From assembly GCA_020632915.1 (NCBI GenBank), contig JACKEP010000012.1:107110-171109 (forward strand): a stretch of DNA of 64,000 bases, in the 5' to 3' direction. Below the pieces are notes generated by a model. It ran no database searches, had not been told where the DNA came from, and worked only from the letters and a program-made list of their open reading frames with translations. This stretch comes from Alphaproteobacteria bacterium. GTDB lineage: Bacteria > Myxococcota_A > UBA796 > GCA-2862545. Made by a program: the position numbers and the translations under genes. This document shows, piece after piece, positions 17,461-26,794 of this stretch (positions are counted from its first letter, which is position 1; every line of letters begins with the position of its first letter).

Positions 17461-18159
17461 TCAGATGCCGGCGAGGTAGAGCTCGGGCGATCCGGTCTGG
17501 CCGAGCAGCACCCCTGAGGCCGCGTCGACGAACACGGCGTGGTCGACGCCGTGCACCGTGACCTTCGCCGCGTGGAGCGCGCCCGCGGGCAGGCGGCCGG
17601 CGGCGTCGATGAGGACGTCGGCCGTGACGATGAGGGCGAGATCGCCCTCCGCCGCGGCGCGCACGCGGTGGGCGGTGAACAGGGCCTGGAGCACCTGGGG
17701 CGCAGCGACCGCACGCACCTCGTGCAGCGTGGCCTCGGGCAGGCGCTCCGCCAGCACGCCGCGCGGGTCCTTCAGGAGGGCAGGCGCGGGCGCCGGGGCC
17801 ACGGCCGGGGGAGGAGCAGCGGCCGGGACGGGCGCCGGGGCGCTGGCGACGGGTGCGGGCGGCGTGGGCGGGGCAGGGGCGGGGGCAGCGGCGGCCTGGG
17901 CCGCACGGCGGGCCTCGGCCTTGGCGCGCGCCTCGGCCTCGGCCTCCTCCTTGGCGATCGCGGCCTTCAGCGCGTCGCGGGCGGACATCGGCTTGGGGGC
18001 GCGGTCGGCGAGGCTGACCTTGGGCGCGGGCTCGGGGGCCGGCTGTTCCGCCGCGACGCGGGCCTTGGCCTCCTCGGCCAGCTTCTTCGCCATCGCGCGC
18101 GCCTTGGCCTCCTGGGCCAGGCGACGGGCCAGCTCGCGGGGATCCTCGGACTCGGTCAT
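17461..18159 (-). CDS. Ala/Lys/Glu-rich coiled-coil protein with small C-terminal domain
   Basis: 232 residues from ATG 18159, with GAGGAGG five bases upstream. Residues 8-45 and 58-90 are charged Ala/Glu/Lys/Arg helices, probably coiled coil. Residues 90-130 form a Pro/Ala linker. The last 100 residues are a compact mixed domain rich in Val, Ala and Leu (for example GDLALIVTADVLID and HAVFVDAASGVLLGQ). No signal peptide or catalytic motif is present. The repeated AKARA..KKLAEEAKARVA pattern may inflate similarity to unrelated proteins such as TolA. Function is unknown. Confidence 0.7.
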   Translation of the reverse strand: MTESEDPRELARRLAQEAKARAMAKKLAEEAKARVAAEQPAPEPAPKVSLADRAPKPMSARDALKAAIAKEEAEAEARAKAEARRAAQAAAAPAPAPPTPPAPVASAPAPVPAAAPPPAVAPAPAPALLKDPRGVLAERLPEATLHEVRAVAAPQVLQALFTAHRVRAAAEGDLALIVTADVLIDAAGRLPAGALHAAKVTVHGVDHAVFVDAASGVLLGQTGSPELYLAGI

Positions 18160-18284
18160 CTTGCCTCCTCGGTGCCGGCGACGGGGGCACCCCGGCGGGA
18201 GCCAGTGGGTAGCACGGCCGCTCGGGCCGGTCTGCGGGATAGCTGTGAAGTCCTGGCAGGTCGTGAGGGACACCGGAGGACGTC

Positions 18285-18896
18285 GTGACCGGACCGGACG
18301 TGCAGCGAGGCGTGACCGTGATCCTGGTGCGTCACGGCCAGACGGCGTGGAACGCCGCGCGGCGTTTCCTGGGGCAGACCGACATCGGCCTCGACGCGGT
18401 CGGCAGGGTCCAGGCACGTCGGCTGGTCGCCGTGCCCGAGATCGCCCGGGCGTCCGCGGTCTACGCCTCACCGCTGCGTCGGGCGCGGCAGACCGCCGAC
18501 CTCCTGGGGCGCGCCGTCACCGTCGTGCCCGGCCTCGAGGAGCTGCACCAGGGCCGGCTGGAGGGGCTGGAGGTGGCCGAGGCGATCGCACGTCACCCGA
18601 CCTTCTTCGCCGCGTGGGCGCGCGATCCGACGGGCGTGGCCGTCCCCGGCGGCGAGTCGCTCGACGCCGCGCGCGATCGCGCTCTCGCGGCGCTGGACGC
18701 CGTCGCCGCCGATCAGCCCGACGGCAGCAGCATCGTCGTGGTCAGCCACCAGCTCGTGATCGCCGCGGTGTCGACGTGGGCCTACGGCGTGCCGCTGCGC
18801 AGCTGGCGCCGCTACGGCCTGCCGAACACGGGCACGAGGACCCTGCGGTGGGAGGGCGGCCGGTGGCGCGTCGACCACCGGATGCCCCACCCCTGA
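18285..18896 (+). CDS. Histidine phosphatase family protein (phosphoglycerate-mutase-like)
   Basis: 203 residues from GTG 18285, which has GGAGG six bases upstream. The N-terminal VILVRHGQTAWN (about 12-23) holds the phospho-accepting His. The conserved Arg of SPLRRARQTADLL (about 62-74), Glu in LEELHQGRLEG (about 84-94) and second His in VVVSHQLVIAA (about 151-161) complete the family active site. Length and motifs fit CobC, GpmB or PhoE-type phosphatases. No cobalamin or glycolysis gene is adjacent, so the substrate stays open. Confidence 0.88.
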   Translation: MTGPDVQRGVTVILVRHGQTAWNAARRFLGQTDIGLDAVGRVQARRLVAVPEIARASAVYASPLRRARQTADLLGRAVTVVPGLEELHQGRLEGLEVAEAIARHPTFFAAWARDPTGVAVPGGESLDAARDRALAALDAVAADQPDGSSIVVVSHQLVIAAVSTWAYGVPLRSWRRYGLPNTGTRTLRWEGGRWRVDHRMPHP

Positions 18897-18914
18897 GGCG
18901 AACCCCTGAGGCGA
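18889..18914. repeat. 13-base tandem duplication across a stop codon
   Basis: The 13-base unit ACCCCTGAGGCGA occurs twice head to tail (18889-18901 and 18902-18914), followed by ACCC. The first copy holds the stop codon of the histidine phosphatase gene (TGA 18894-18896). It looks like a recent slippage duplication. Confidence 0.9.
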
Positions 18915-18927
18915 ACCCGGAGGTCGA

Positions 18928-20148
18928 TCAGCCGCCGACCGGGAGCGCCTTGACGAAGGCCTGCTGGGTCTTGAAGTCGTAGGACATCGCCCAGAACTGC
19001 TCGCCGATGCGGACGACCTCGTTGTGGAAGCCGACCGGCTCGTCCTCGCCGCCCACCGTCTCGGTGGACCAGGCGGCGCCGAGCTGGGTGGCGAGCTTCA
19101 TGTCGTTGTTCTGGCCGTCGAAGTACAGGACGCTGATCTTGCCGTTGCGGCGGAAGATCTCGGTGTCGGCGCCCACGAAGTCGGAGGTGTCGGCCGAGAC
19201 CGTCACCCAGCCCGACGGCGAGCGGGAGGACACCATCAGATCCTGATCGGTGAGGTTGTGGTAGGCGATGTAGAGCGTGCCGCTGTCGATGAGCATCGAC
19301 GGCCACTGGCCCATGTTCGAGCCCTCGGGGCTGACGAACTCGGGGGTGTTCCACGCGCCGCCGCTGGTGCGCTCGGTGAGCGCGAGGCGCTGCTGGGCCT
19401 TGTCGTAGAAGGCGATCATCTGGTTGCCGCCCTCGATGAGCAGGCGGGCGTGCTCCCCGACGTCGGCTTCGCGGGTGATGATGCCGCCGTCGGCGTCGGT
19501 GCCGCTGAACGGCTGGCCCTGCCACACGGTCTCGATCGTCCAGGCGAAGGTGTCGACCGACGCGTTGAGATCGACGGGGGTGGCCACCTTGAGCGTGCCG
19601 TTCTCCTCGTCGTGGTAGGCGATCACGGGCGCGCCGTTCACGTCGATGTCGAGGCTCGTCCACGTGCCCGTGCCCGGGCTGTCGTCGACGATCATCGTGA
19701 CCCACGAGGCGGGCGTGCCGGTGGCCGGGCCGCCGCCGGTGCGGTGGGCGGCCTTGAGCTTGCGGACCTGGGCGTCGTAGTAGGAGACCCACACCGTGCC
19801 GTCCGGGGCCACCTTCATCGAGGTGTACTCACCGCGCGGCGACGCGAGGCCGGTGTTGGGGTCGGGGTAGCCGTCGACCTGCTCGAAGGCCCACGTGACC
19901 GTGCCGTCGTCGTGGGGCGTGCCCACCGCGAAGCCGACCGCCTTGTACTCGCGGTCGTAGAACGACATCGCGATGCGCGCCCCGTCCGGAGCCACGTCGG
20001 CCGACATCCACGTGCCGAAGTTCTGCGGCGCGGGAGCGGACGGCGTGGGGTCGTCGCCCTTCAGGTCGTCGACCCGGGGATCGTCGGGGAAGCAGGCCGC
20101 CGTGGACAGCGAGACGGCGACGGCCGCGACGAGGGTGGAAGCGCGCAT
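18928..20148 (-). CDS. Exported lipoprotein, predicted beta-propeller
   Basis: 406 residues from ATG 20148, with AAGGAG seven bases upstream. The N-terminus is a lipoprotein signal: basic start, hydrophobic core, and a Thr-Ala-Ala-Cys box with Cys near residue 18, then Asp-rich sequence that fits release to the outer membrane. The mature part repeats a unit of about 45-60 residues built around a Trp/Tyr-containing strand followed by a (V/I)(A/D)xDG-type turn and a strand like VWVSYYDAQ, VIAYHDEEN or MIAFYDKAQ. This is the pattern of sialidase-like or WD-type propellers. No catalytic residues can be assigned. It follows the polyketide synthase gene on the same strand after 144 bases, so co-transcription is possible but unproven. 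Confidence 0.75.
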   Translation of the reverse strand: MRASTLVAAVAVSLSTAACFPDDPRVDDLKGDDPTPSAPAPQNFGTWMSADVAPDGARIAMSFYDREYKAVGFAVGTPHDDGTVTWAFEQVDGYPDPNTGLASPRGEYTSMKVAPDGTVWVSYYDAQVRKLKAAHRTGGGPATGTPASWVTMIVDDSPGTGTWTSLDIDVNGAPVIAYHDEENGTLKVATPVDLNASVDTFAWTIETVWQGQPFSGTDADGGIITREADVGEHARLLIEGGNQMIAFYDKAQQRLALTERTSGGAWNTPEFVSPEGSNMGQWPSMLIDSGTLYIAYHNLTDQDLMVSSRSPSGWVTVSADTSDFVGADTEIFRRNGKISVLYFDGQNNDMKLATQLGAAWSTETVGGEDEPVGFHNEVVRIGEQFWAMSYDFKTQQAFVKALPVGG

Positions 20149-20292
20149 GGAGGCTCCTTCGGAGACAGGGCGCACCATGCCACCCCGAACCCCGGGTGTC
20201 AACGACGGCGACCGGCCCCGGACCGCCTTGCAGACGGCATCTTCACGAGGGTGACACGCCCGGGATCGCGCGATGCCCGCGGGGGCGTCCGG

Positions 20293-23200
20293 TCACGGCA
20301 GCGGGAGCTCGGCGCGGATGCGATCGAGCAGGTCGGCGACCGTGTTCGCGGTGTGCCGGAGCTGGTCGGCGGTGTGGGTCGACGACAGGAAGAACCGCAG
20401 CCGTGCCGCGTCGTCGGCGACCGCCGGGTAGACGATCGGCTGGACGTTGATGCCTGCGTCCCCGAGGCGCTCGGACAGCACCAGCGCGTGCATCGAGTTG
20501 CCGGTGATGACGGGGACCACGCCCGAACCGCCGCGTGAGGGGCCCGTGTCGAGGCCGCGGGCCTGGCAGGCGTCGTGGAACGTGCGCGCGTTGGCCTGCA
20601 GCGTCGCCACGCGCTCCGGCTCGGCGAGCATGAGCTCGAGCGAGGCCAGCGCCGCCACGCCGTTCGCGGGGGTCAGGCCGGCCGAGTACACGAACCCCGG
20701 CGCCGTGTAGCGCAGGTAGCGGATGAGCGCCGACGAGCCCGCGATCCAGCCGCCGCAGCTGGCGAGCGACTTGGACAGCGTGCCCATCCACACGTCGACC
20801 TCCCGGCCGTCGATGCCCCAGTGCTCGCCCACGCCGCAGCCCCGGGCGCCGACGACGCCGAAGCTGTGGGCCTCGTCGACCATGAGCAGGGCGCCGAACC
20901 GTCGCTTGAGCGCGACGTACCGGGGGAGCTGGCAGATGTCGCCGTCCATCGAGTACACGCCCTCGACCACGATGAGGCAGCGCCGGTAGCCGCCGCGCAG
21001 CGCCGTGAGCTGGGCCTCGAGGTGGTCCGGGTCGTCGTGACGGAAGCCCCGTCGCGCGGCACCGGACAGCTTGATGCCCTGCAGGATCGAGTCGTGGATG
21101 TAGGCGTCGTGGAGGATCAGGTCCTCCGGGCCCATGAGGTGGCCGACGGTGGTGACGTTCGTCGCGTGCCCGGCGGTGAACAGCAGGGCGTCCTCCGCGC
21201 CCTGGGCGGCCGCGAGGCCCGCTTCGAGGGCGTGGTGGAACGGCCGCTCGCCGCTGGCCACGCGGCTGGCGCTGACCGAGGTGCCGTAGCGCCGCACGGC
21301 GGCGTCGACGCGATCGAGCACCCGCGGATCGCCGGACAGGCCGATGTAGTTGTACGAGCTGAAGTTGATGAGCTCGCGGCCGTCGACGACCGTCGTGTTG
21401 CGGGCGGTGCCCTCGTGGACGTGGAAGTAGGGGTTGCGCAACCCCAGGGCAGCCACGCCCTCCAGGCGCAGGTCGAGGTCGCGGACCTCGGGCCAGTGGG
21501 CCACGTCGACGGTGGTCGGGTCGAACGCCGGCGCCGCCGACGGGGCCTGCGTCCCGTCCTCCCCGGCTGCGGCGTCCGACACGTCGGCGCGGCGCAGCTC
21601 GGCGACGACGTCGCGGGCCACGAGCACCGGCGCGCCCTCGGTGTCGCGGATCACGATCGTGGCGCTGAACCGGTCGTCGACGGCCTCTCCGAACCACGCC
21701 TCTGCGACGTAGCTGCGGCCCGGCTCCAGGGGACCCACGGCCACGATCTCCCCCATCGACACCGGCGTGCCGGCCCGGCGGTAGCGCTCCCAGGCCACGA
21801 ACGCCGCCAGCTGCATGGCGCTGTCGAGGGCGAGCGGGTCCACGGTGAACGTCGTGCGGTCGGTGTCCGGGGTCCAGTCCGACGGCCGGCCGGCGCGCAC
21901 GACGCCGCGGACGAAGCCGTCGCCGACGGCGTCGATGCGGACGATGCCCTGCAGCAGCGGGCCGTGGAAGGTGAGCCCGTCGTAGAACGCCGCCAGCGTC
22001 GTGGACGGGGCCTGTCCGCCCTCCGCGGGCGGCGGGAGGTCGCTCGGGGGCGCGGCGGCGGCCACGCGCGCCGTGTCGTGCAGACGCCCGGCCGCGTCGC
22101 GCAGGGAGGCACGGCCACCGTCGACGGCCACCACGAGCGCGCGGGGCGCCTCCACGGTGACCCCCGCGTACAGGGTCAGATCGCGCACGGCGAGCGGGTG
22201 GGGGACGTCCGCCCCCCACGCGAGCAGGTCGGCGACGGCGGCGAGCGGCAGCACCGGGACGCCGTCGATCGCGTGATCGTTGAGGTAGGGGTCCGACGCG
22301 GTGTCGAGCGCGACGGCGACGCGGGTGCGGCGCAGCGTGGCCGGCAGCGTTCGCCCGTGGACCACCGGGCCGGCCGGCATCCCGAGGTCGGCCGTGAGCG
22401 CGTCGAGGCCGGCCTGGGGGCCGACGAAGTCGACGCCGTCGGCGCGCATGGCGGCCCGCACCGGCGCCGGGATGGCCTCGACCATCGCCGAGCCCGTCCA
22501 CGGTCCGAACTCGCCGACGACCGCGTGCACACCGTCCGGTGCGTGGCGGGCGAGCTCGGCGAGCAGCGCGTTGGCCGCGGCGTAGTGGGTCTGGTGGCGG
22601 TTGCCGAGGCGACCCGCCCACGAGCCGATGCCGACCGCGCGGCGCAGCGTGGGCCCGCACGCCGCCAGCGCGTGGCGCCACCCGTCGACCTTGACCCGAC
22701 GTGCGGCGCGGCCCGTGGCGGCGTCGACCTGCTCGACCGCGCCGTCGGCGAGCACGCCGGCCGCGTGCACGAGCACGGTGACCGGCGCGCCGTCGACCGC
22801 CGCGACGAGGGCGTCGGGGTCGAGCACGTCGGCGAGGGCGACCCGCAGGTGGGGGAAGGCAGCGGCGATGGCGGCGTCGTCCCCGGTGGGCGCCGACCGT
22901 CCGACGAGGATCACCCGGGCCCCGAGCGCGGCGAAGCGCGCCCCCAGCTGCAGGCCGATGCCGCGGGTGCCGCCGGTGACGAGCACCGTGTCGTCGGCGC
23001 CGACGGTGGCGGAGCCGTCGGTGTCGATCGGCGCCAGCGCGGCGGTGTGGCGCACGCCGCCGACGTGCCGCACGTCGACGCTGCCGTCGGCGGACGCCAG
23101 CTCGGCCGGCAGGGCGGCGACCGTGGCGACGAGGTCGTCGGTGGTCAGGTGTTGGACGCGCGCCTCCGGCCACTCGCGCGCGAGCGCACGCAGGGCGCCG

Positions 23201-26200
23201 GCGACGCCCGCGGCCCACGGGTCGTCGCGCCGCGACAGGGCGACCACGTCGGGCCGATGCCCTGCAGCGGCGACGCGCGCGACCACGTCGAGCAGGTCTC
23301 CGGCCTCGTCGGGCCAACGCGCCGCATCCACCGGGGCGGGCGCGCCCTGGGGCCCGACCCACACCAGGCACGGCGTGGCGGTCACGTCAGCGGGGGCGGC
23401 CTCGACCACGGCGACGCCAGCCGTGCGCAGCCCCTCGGCGACGGCGGCGACCGCGTCCGGGTGGGCGCCGGTGACCGTCCACGGGCCCTCGGGCAGCGCG
23501 CGGGGGGGCAGCGCAGGCAGCGGCGTCGCCACCCAGACGGGCTGCCACGCCGACAGCGGTGCGTCGTCGTCGACACCGTCCCCCGCGACGGCGCCGGTGC
23601 GCACGAACGTGGCGAGATCGTCGACGGACGGGCCGTTGATCAGCAGCTCCTGCGGGATGCCGGGGAGCCCGGGGAAGCGCTCGGACAGGCCGGTGGCGAG
23701 GTCGCCGAGCATCAGGCTGTCGAAGCCGAGGTCGTCGACCAGCTTCATCGACGCCTTGAGCGTGGCGCGGGGGTAGGCGCTCACCTTGGCGACGACGGCG
23801 AGCACGCCGTCGAGGACGTCGTCGCCCGACGCCCCCGGGCCGACGGGCTCGGGCGGCGCCTCCTCGGCAGCGGGCGCCGCCTCGGCCTGGACCCGCGCGG
23901 GGCGCGACGTGGCGCCGGGCAGGTGGAGCGCGCGGGTGCGCTTGTCCTTGACCACCCAGTACGGCTCACGCGGCAGCACGCTCGGCGGGACCGAGGCGAG
24001 CGGGGCCGGCGCCGTGATCGCGGTCACGTCGATGTCGACGCCCGCGACCCACAGCTGGGCGAGCGTGGCCAGCAGGCCGCGGCCGCCGTCGGCGTCGTCG
24101 GGCGGTGCGAGGGTGAACACCCCGCGGACGCCTTCGGGGACGACCCCGCGGGCGAAGCTCGCCAGGGGGCCTCCGGCGCCCACCTGGAGGAACAGGTCCG
24201 CGCCGACGTCGAGGCACTGGGCCAGGGCGCCGGTGAACACCACCGGGCTCGTGGCGTGGCGCACGAACACGGCGCGGGCGTCGTCGGCGGCGGTGTAGGC
24301 GCGGTCGGCGATGCCGCTGGCCACGGGCACCTGACCGTCGACGAGCGAGACGCCCGCCAGCAGCGCGGCGCTGTCGAGCCCGGCGAGCAGCGGGCTGTGG
24401 AAGGCGTGGGACACGTCGAGGGCGCGCGCGCGCACGCCGGCCTGCTCGGCGCGTGCCACCACGGCCGCGACGGCCTCGGCGGTGCCCGACACCACGACCT
24501 GGCGGGGGTGGTTGACGTTGGCGACGACGGCGCCGTCGACGAGCAGGCCGTCGACGACCTCGCGCTCCGCCATCACGGCGGCCATCGCCCCGTGCTCGCC
24601 GGGCAGCGCGGCCATCGCACGCCCGCGACGGGCGACGAAGCGCGCGGCGTCGTCGGCGGAGACGATCCCGGCCGCGGAGGCCGCGGCGAACTCGCCGAGG
24701 GAGTGGCCGGTGACGACGGCGGGCTGGACGCCGACCCTCGCCAGGAGGTCGGTCAGCGCGATGCCCGCCGCGAACATCGCGGGCTGGCAGTGCTCGGTGG
24801 CGGTCAGATCGGCCGCCGCCGTCGCCTCGTCGACCGGCGTGGTGCGCCGGTCGGGCCAGAGCAGGGCCGTCAACGGCACGGTCAGCTCGCCGTCGAGGGC
24901 CTGCTCCAGCTGATCGAGGCGGTCGGCGACCACGTCGAAGCGCGCGGCGAGGTCGCGCAGCATGCCCACCCGCTGCGCGCCCTGGCCCGGGTACAGGAAC
25001 GCGACGGACGGGGTGCCTTCCGGCGCCTCGCCGACGACGACGCCGTCGGGGAGGGGCTCGCCGCGCGCCAGCGCGCGCAGGCCTGCCAGCAGCGTGTCGC
25101 GGGAGGTGGCCACGAGGCCGGCGCGCCACGCCTGGCGACGCCGCCCCGCCCACGCGCGGGCGACGCCGGCCACGGTCATCGACGGGTCGTCGTCCATCGC
25201 TGCTGCCGTGCGCGCCGCGAGGTCGCGCAGCCCGGCTTCGGACGGGCCGGACAGCAGCACCAGCTCGGCCTGGGCCCGCGGCGCCGCGCTGGGGGGCACG
25301 GCGCGCATCACGGCGTGGCCGTTCGTCCCGCCGAAGCCGAACGAGCTGACGCCGGCGATGCGCTCGGGGTCGGTCCACGGCGTGGGTGCGCGGGGCACCC
25401 AGAACGGTCCGTCGTCGAGGCCGAGCTCCGGCTTGGCGGCTTCGAAACCGGCGAGCGGCGGGATGGTGGCGTGGTGGATCGACAGCGCCGCCTTGATGAG
25501 ACCCGCGATGCCGGCCGCCGACATGGTGTGGCCGATGTTGGCCTTGGAGCTGCCGAGCGCCACCCGGGCGCCGGGGGCCAGCAGCGGACGCAGCGCTGCG
25601 AGCTCGGTGGCGTCGCCCACCGTGGTGCCGGTGCCGTGGGTCTCCACGTGGCTGGCGCGCGCCGGATCGAGGCCGGCGTTGCGCCACGCCGTGCGCACGA
25701 CGTCGGTCTGGCCGTCGGCCACCGGCGCCATCGGCCCGTCGCCGCGCCCGTCGTTGTTGACCGCCACGCCCTCGAGCACGGCGTAGACACGGTCGCCATC
25801 GCGCACGGCGTCGTCGAGGCGCTTGAGCAGCACCATCCCCACACCGTCGCCCTGCACGAAGCCGTCGGCGCGAGCGTCGAACGGCAGGCACCGGCCCGAC
25901 GACGACATCGCGCCGATGCGCGTGAACGCGACATAGTGCTCGGGGTTGATCTGCAGGTAGGCGCCGCCGGCCAGGGCCGCGTCGATGTGACCGGCGCGCA
26001 GCTGGGCCACGGCGTCGGCCACCGCCACCATCGCCGACGCGCACGCGGCGTCGAGCGTGTAGGCGGGGCCGTGCAGATCGAGCTCCTGCGCGACGATGGC
26101 GGCGCACATGTTGCCGAGCACGCCTGGGGCGGAGAACGGCCGGGGCGGCACGACGTTGTCGACGGCGTCGGCGAAGGCGGCGGCGTCCTCGGGCGGCACG

Positions 26201-26634
26201 CCGAACTGGCCCGCCGCCATCATCATCGCGGTGATGCGGGCGGCGTGGAGGAGTCGGTACTCGTGGGCCGTGATGCCCACGTACACGCCGGTGCCGCGGG
26301 GCAGGCGGCCGGGGGCGTAGCCCGCGTCCTCGATGGCCTCGAGCGCGCTCTCCAGCGCGAACCGCTGCTGCGGATCCATCACCTCGACGCGACGGGGCGG
26401 GATGCCGAGGGCGAGCGCCGGGAACGTGCGGATGTCGTCGAGGAAGGCGCCGGCCGGCGCGGTCGTGCGATCCATGTCGCGGGCGCTGTCGGCCCGGAAC
26501 ATCGCCTCGTCCCAGCGGTCGGCGGGGACCGGCCCGAAGGCGTCGCGGCCGTCGCGGACGAGCCGCCAGAAGGACTGCAGATCGGGCGCGCCTGCGAAAC
26601 GGCACGCCATGCCCACGATGGCGATCGCGCTCAT
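20293..26634 (-). CDS. Hybrid type I polyketide synthase ending in alpha-oxoamine synthase
   Basis: A 2113-residue megasynthase. Domains in order: ketosynthase 1-440 (Cys 198 in DAACAS, His 333 in ETHGTGT, His 369 in NIGHT); acyltransferase 545-850 (Ser 645 in GHSLG, malonyl-type HAFH at 743-746); carrier protein 935-1012 (Ser 973 in DLGFDSLM); ketoreductase 1215-1400 (GGTRGIG 1221-1227, Ser 1338, Tyr 1351, Asn 1355); dehydratase 1445-1690 (His 1454 in HxxxGxxxxP, Asp 1604 in DxxxQ); and a PLP alpha-oxoamine synthase 1735-2113 (Asp 1920, Schiff-base Lys 1955 in GTLSKS). There is no enoylreductase and no thioesterase. The last domain should release the chain by decarboxylative condensation with an amino acid, as serine palmitoyltransferase and KBL do, giving an alpha-amino ketone. 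All active-site residues are present. It lies downstream of a fatty acyl-AMP ligase. The amino acid and chain length are unknown. ATG 26634 has only a weak ribosome site. Confidence 0.95.
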   Translation of the reverse strand: MSAIAIVGMACRFAGAPDLQSFWRLVRDGRDAFGPVPADRWDEAMFRADSARDMDRTTAPAGAFLDDIRTFPALALGIPPRRVEVMDPQQRFALESALEAIEDAGYAPGRLPRGTGVYVGITAHEYRLLHAARITAMMMAAGQFGVPPEDAAAFADAVDNVVPPRPFSAPGVLGNMCAAIVAQELDLHGPAYTLDAACASAMVAVADAVAQLRAGHIDAALAGGAYLQINPEHYVAFTRIGAMSSSGRCLPFDARADGFVQGDGVGMVLLKRLDDAVRDGDRVYAVLEGVAVNNDGRGDGPMAPVADGQTDVVRTAWRNAGLDPARASHVETHGTGTTVGDATELAALRPLLAPGARVALGSSKANIGHTMSAAGIAGLIKAALSIHHATIPPLAGFEAAKPELGLDDGPFWVPRAPTPWTDPERIAGVSSFGFGGTNGHAVMRAVPPSAAPRAQAELVLLSGPSEAGLRDLAARTAAAMDDDPSMTVAGVARAWAGRRRQAWRAGLVATSRDTLLAGLRALARGEPLPDGVVVGEAPEGTPSVAFLYPGQGAQRVGMLRDLAARFDVVADRLDQLEQALDGELTVPLTALLWPDRRTTPVDEATAAADLTATEHCQPAMFAAGIALTDLLARVGVQPAVVTGHSLGEFAAASAAGIVSADDAARFVARRGRAMAALPGEHGAMAAVMAEREVVDGLLVDGAVVANVNHPRQVVVSGTAEAVAAVVARAEQAGVRARALDVSHAFHSPLLAGLDSAALLAGVSLVDGQVPVASGIADRAYTAADDARAVFVRHATSPVVFTGALAQCLDVGADLFLQVGAGGPLASFARGVVPEGVRGVFTLAPPDDADGGRGLLATLAQLWVAGVDIDVTAITAPAPLASVPPSVLPREPYWVVKDKRTRALHLPGATSRPARVQAEAAPAAEEAPPEPVGPGASGDDVLDGVLAVVAKVSAYPRATLKASMKLVDDLGFDSLMLGDLATGLSERFPGLPGIPQELLINGPSVDDLATFVRTGAVAGDGVDDDAPLSAWQPVWVATPLPALPPRALPEGPWTVTGAHPDAVAAVAEGLRTAGVAVVEAAPADVTATPCLVWVGPQGAPAPVDAARWPDEAGDLLDVVARVAAAGHRPDVVALSRRDDPWAAGVAGALRALAREWPEARVQHLTTDDLVATVAALPAELASADGSVDVRHVGGVRHTAALAPIDTDGSATVGADDTVLVTGGTRGIGLQLGARFAALGARVILVGRSAPTGDDAAIAAAFPHLRVALADVLDPDALVAAVDGAPVTVLVHAAGVLADGAVEQVDAATGRAARRVKVDGWRHALAACGPTLRRAVGIGSWAGRLGNRHQTHYAAANALLAELARHAPDGVHAVVGEFGPWTGSAMVEAIPAPVRAAMRADGVDFVGPQAGLDALTADLGMPAGPVVHGRTLPATLRRTRVAVALDTASDPYLNDHAIDGVPVLPLAAVADLLAWGADVPHPLAVRDLTLYAGVTVEAPRALVVAVDGGRASLRDAAGRLHDTARVAAAAPPSDLPPPAEGGQAPSTTLAAFYDGLTFHGPLLQGIVRIDAVGDGFVRGVVRAGRPSDWTPDTDRTTFTVDPLALDSAMQLAAFVAWERYRRAGTPVSMGEIVAVGPLEPGRSYVAEAWFGEAVDDRFSATIVIRDTEGAPVLVARDVVAELRRADVSDAAAGEDGTQAPSAAPAFDPTTVDVAHWPEVRDLDLRLEGVAALGLRNPYFHVHEGTARNTTVVDGRELINFSSYNYIGLSGDPRVLDRVDAAVRRYGTSVSASRVASGERPFHHALEAGLAAAQGAEDALLFTAGHATNVTTVGHLMGPEDLILHDAYIHDSILQGIKLSGAARRGFRHDDPDHLEAQLTALRGGYRRCLIVVEGVYSMDGDICQLPRYVALKRRFGALLMVDEAHSFGVVGARGCGVGEHWGIDGREVDVWMGTLSKSLASCGGWIAGSSALIRYLRYTAPGFVYSAGLTPANGVAALASLELMLAEPERVATLQANARTFHDACQARGLDTGPSRGGSGVVPVITGNSMHALVLSERLGDAGINVQPIVYPAVADDAARLRFFLSSTHTADQLRHTANTVADLLDRIRAELPLP

Positions 26635-26794
26635 GAAGGGGACATCCGGGAAGGGCAGGAGGGGACGGCCGCGGCGACCGGATCGTTCGCCGGGTCGATC
26701 GTACCGCAGGGGCGGTCGGCGGGCGTGCCGGACCGCCCCGCAGTGGGGGGAGGTGGGATCGGAGTGGTCGGGCGGTCGGCGGCGCCGGGTGACG

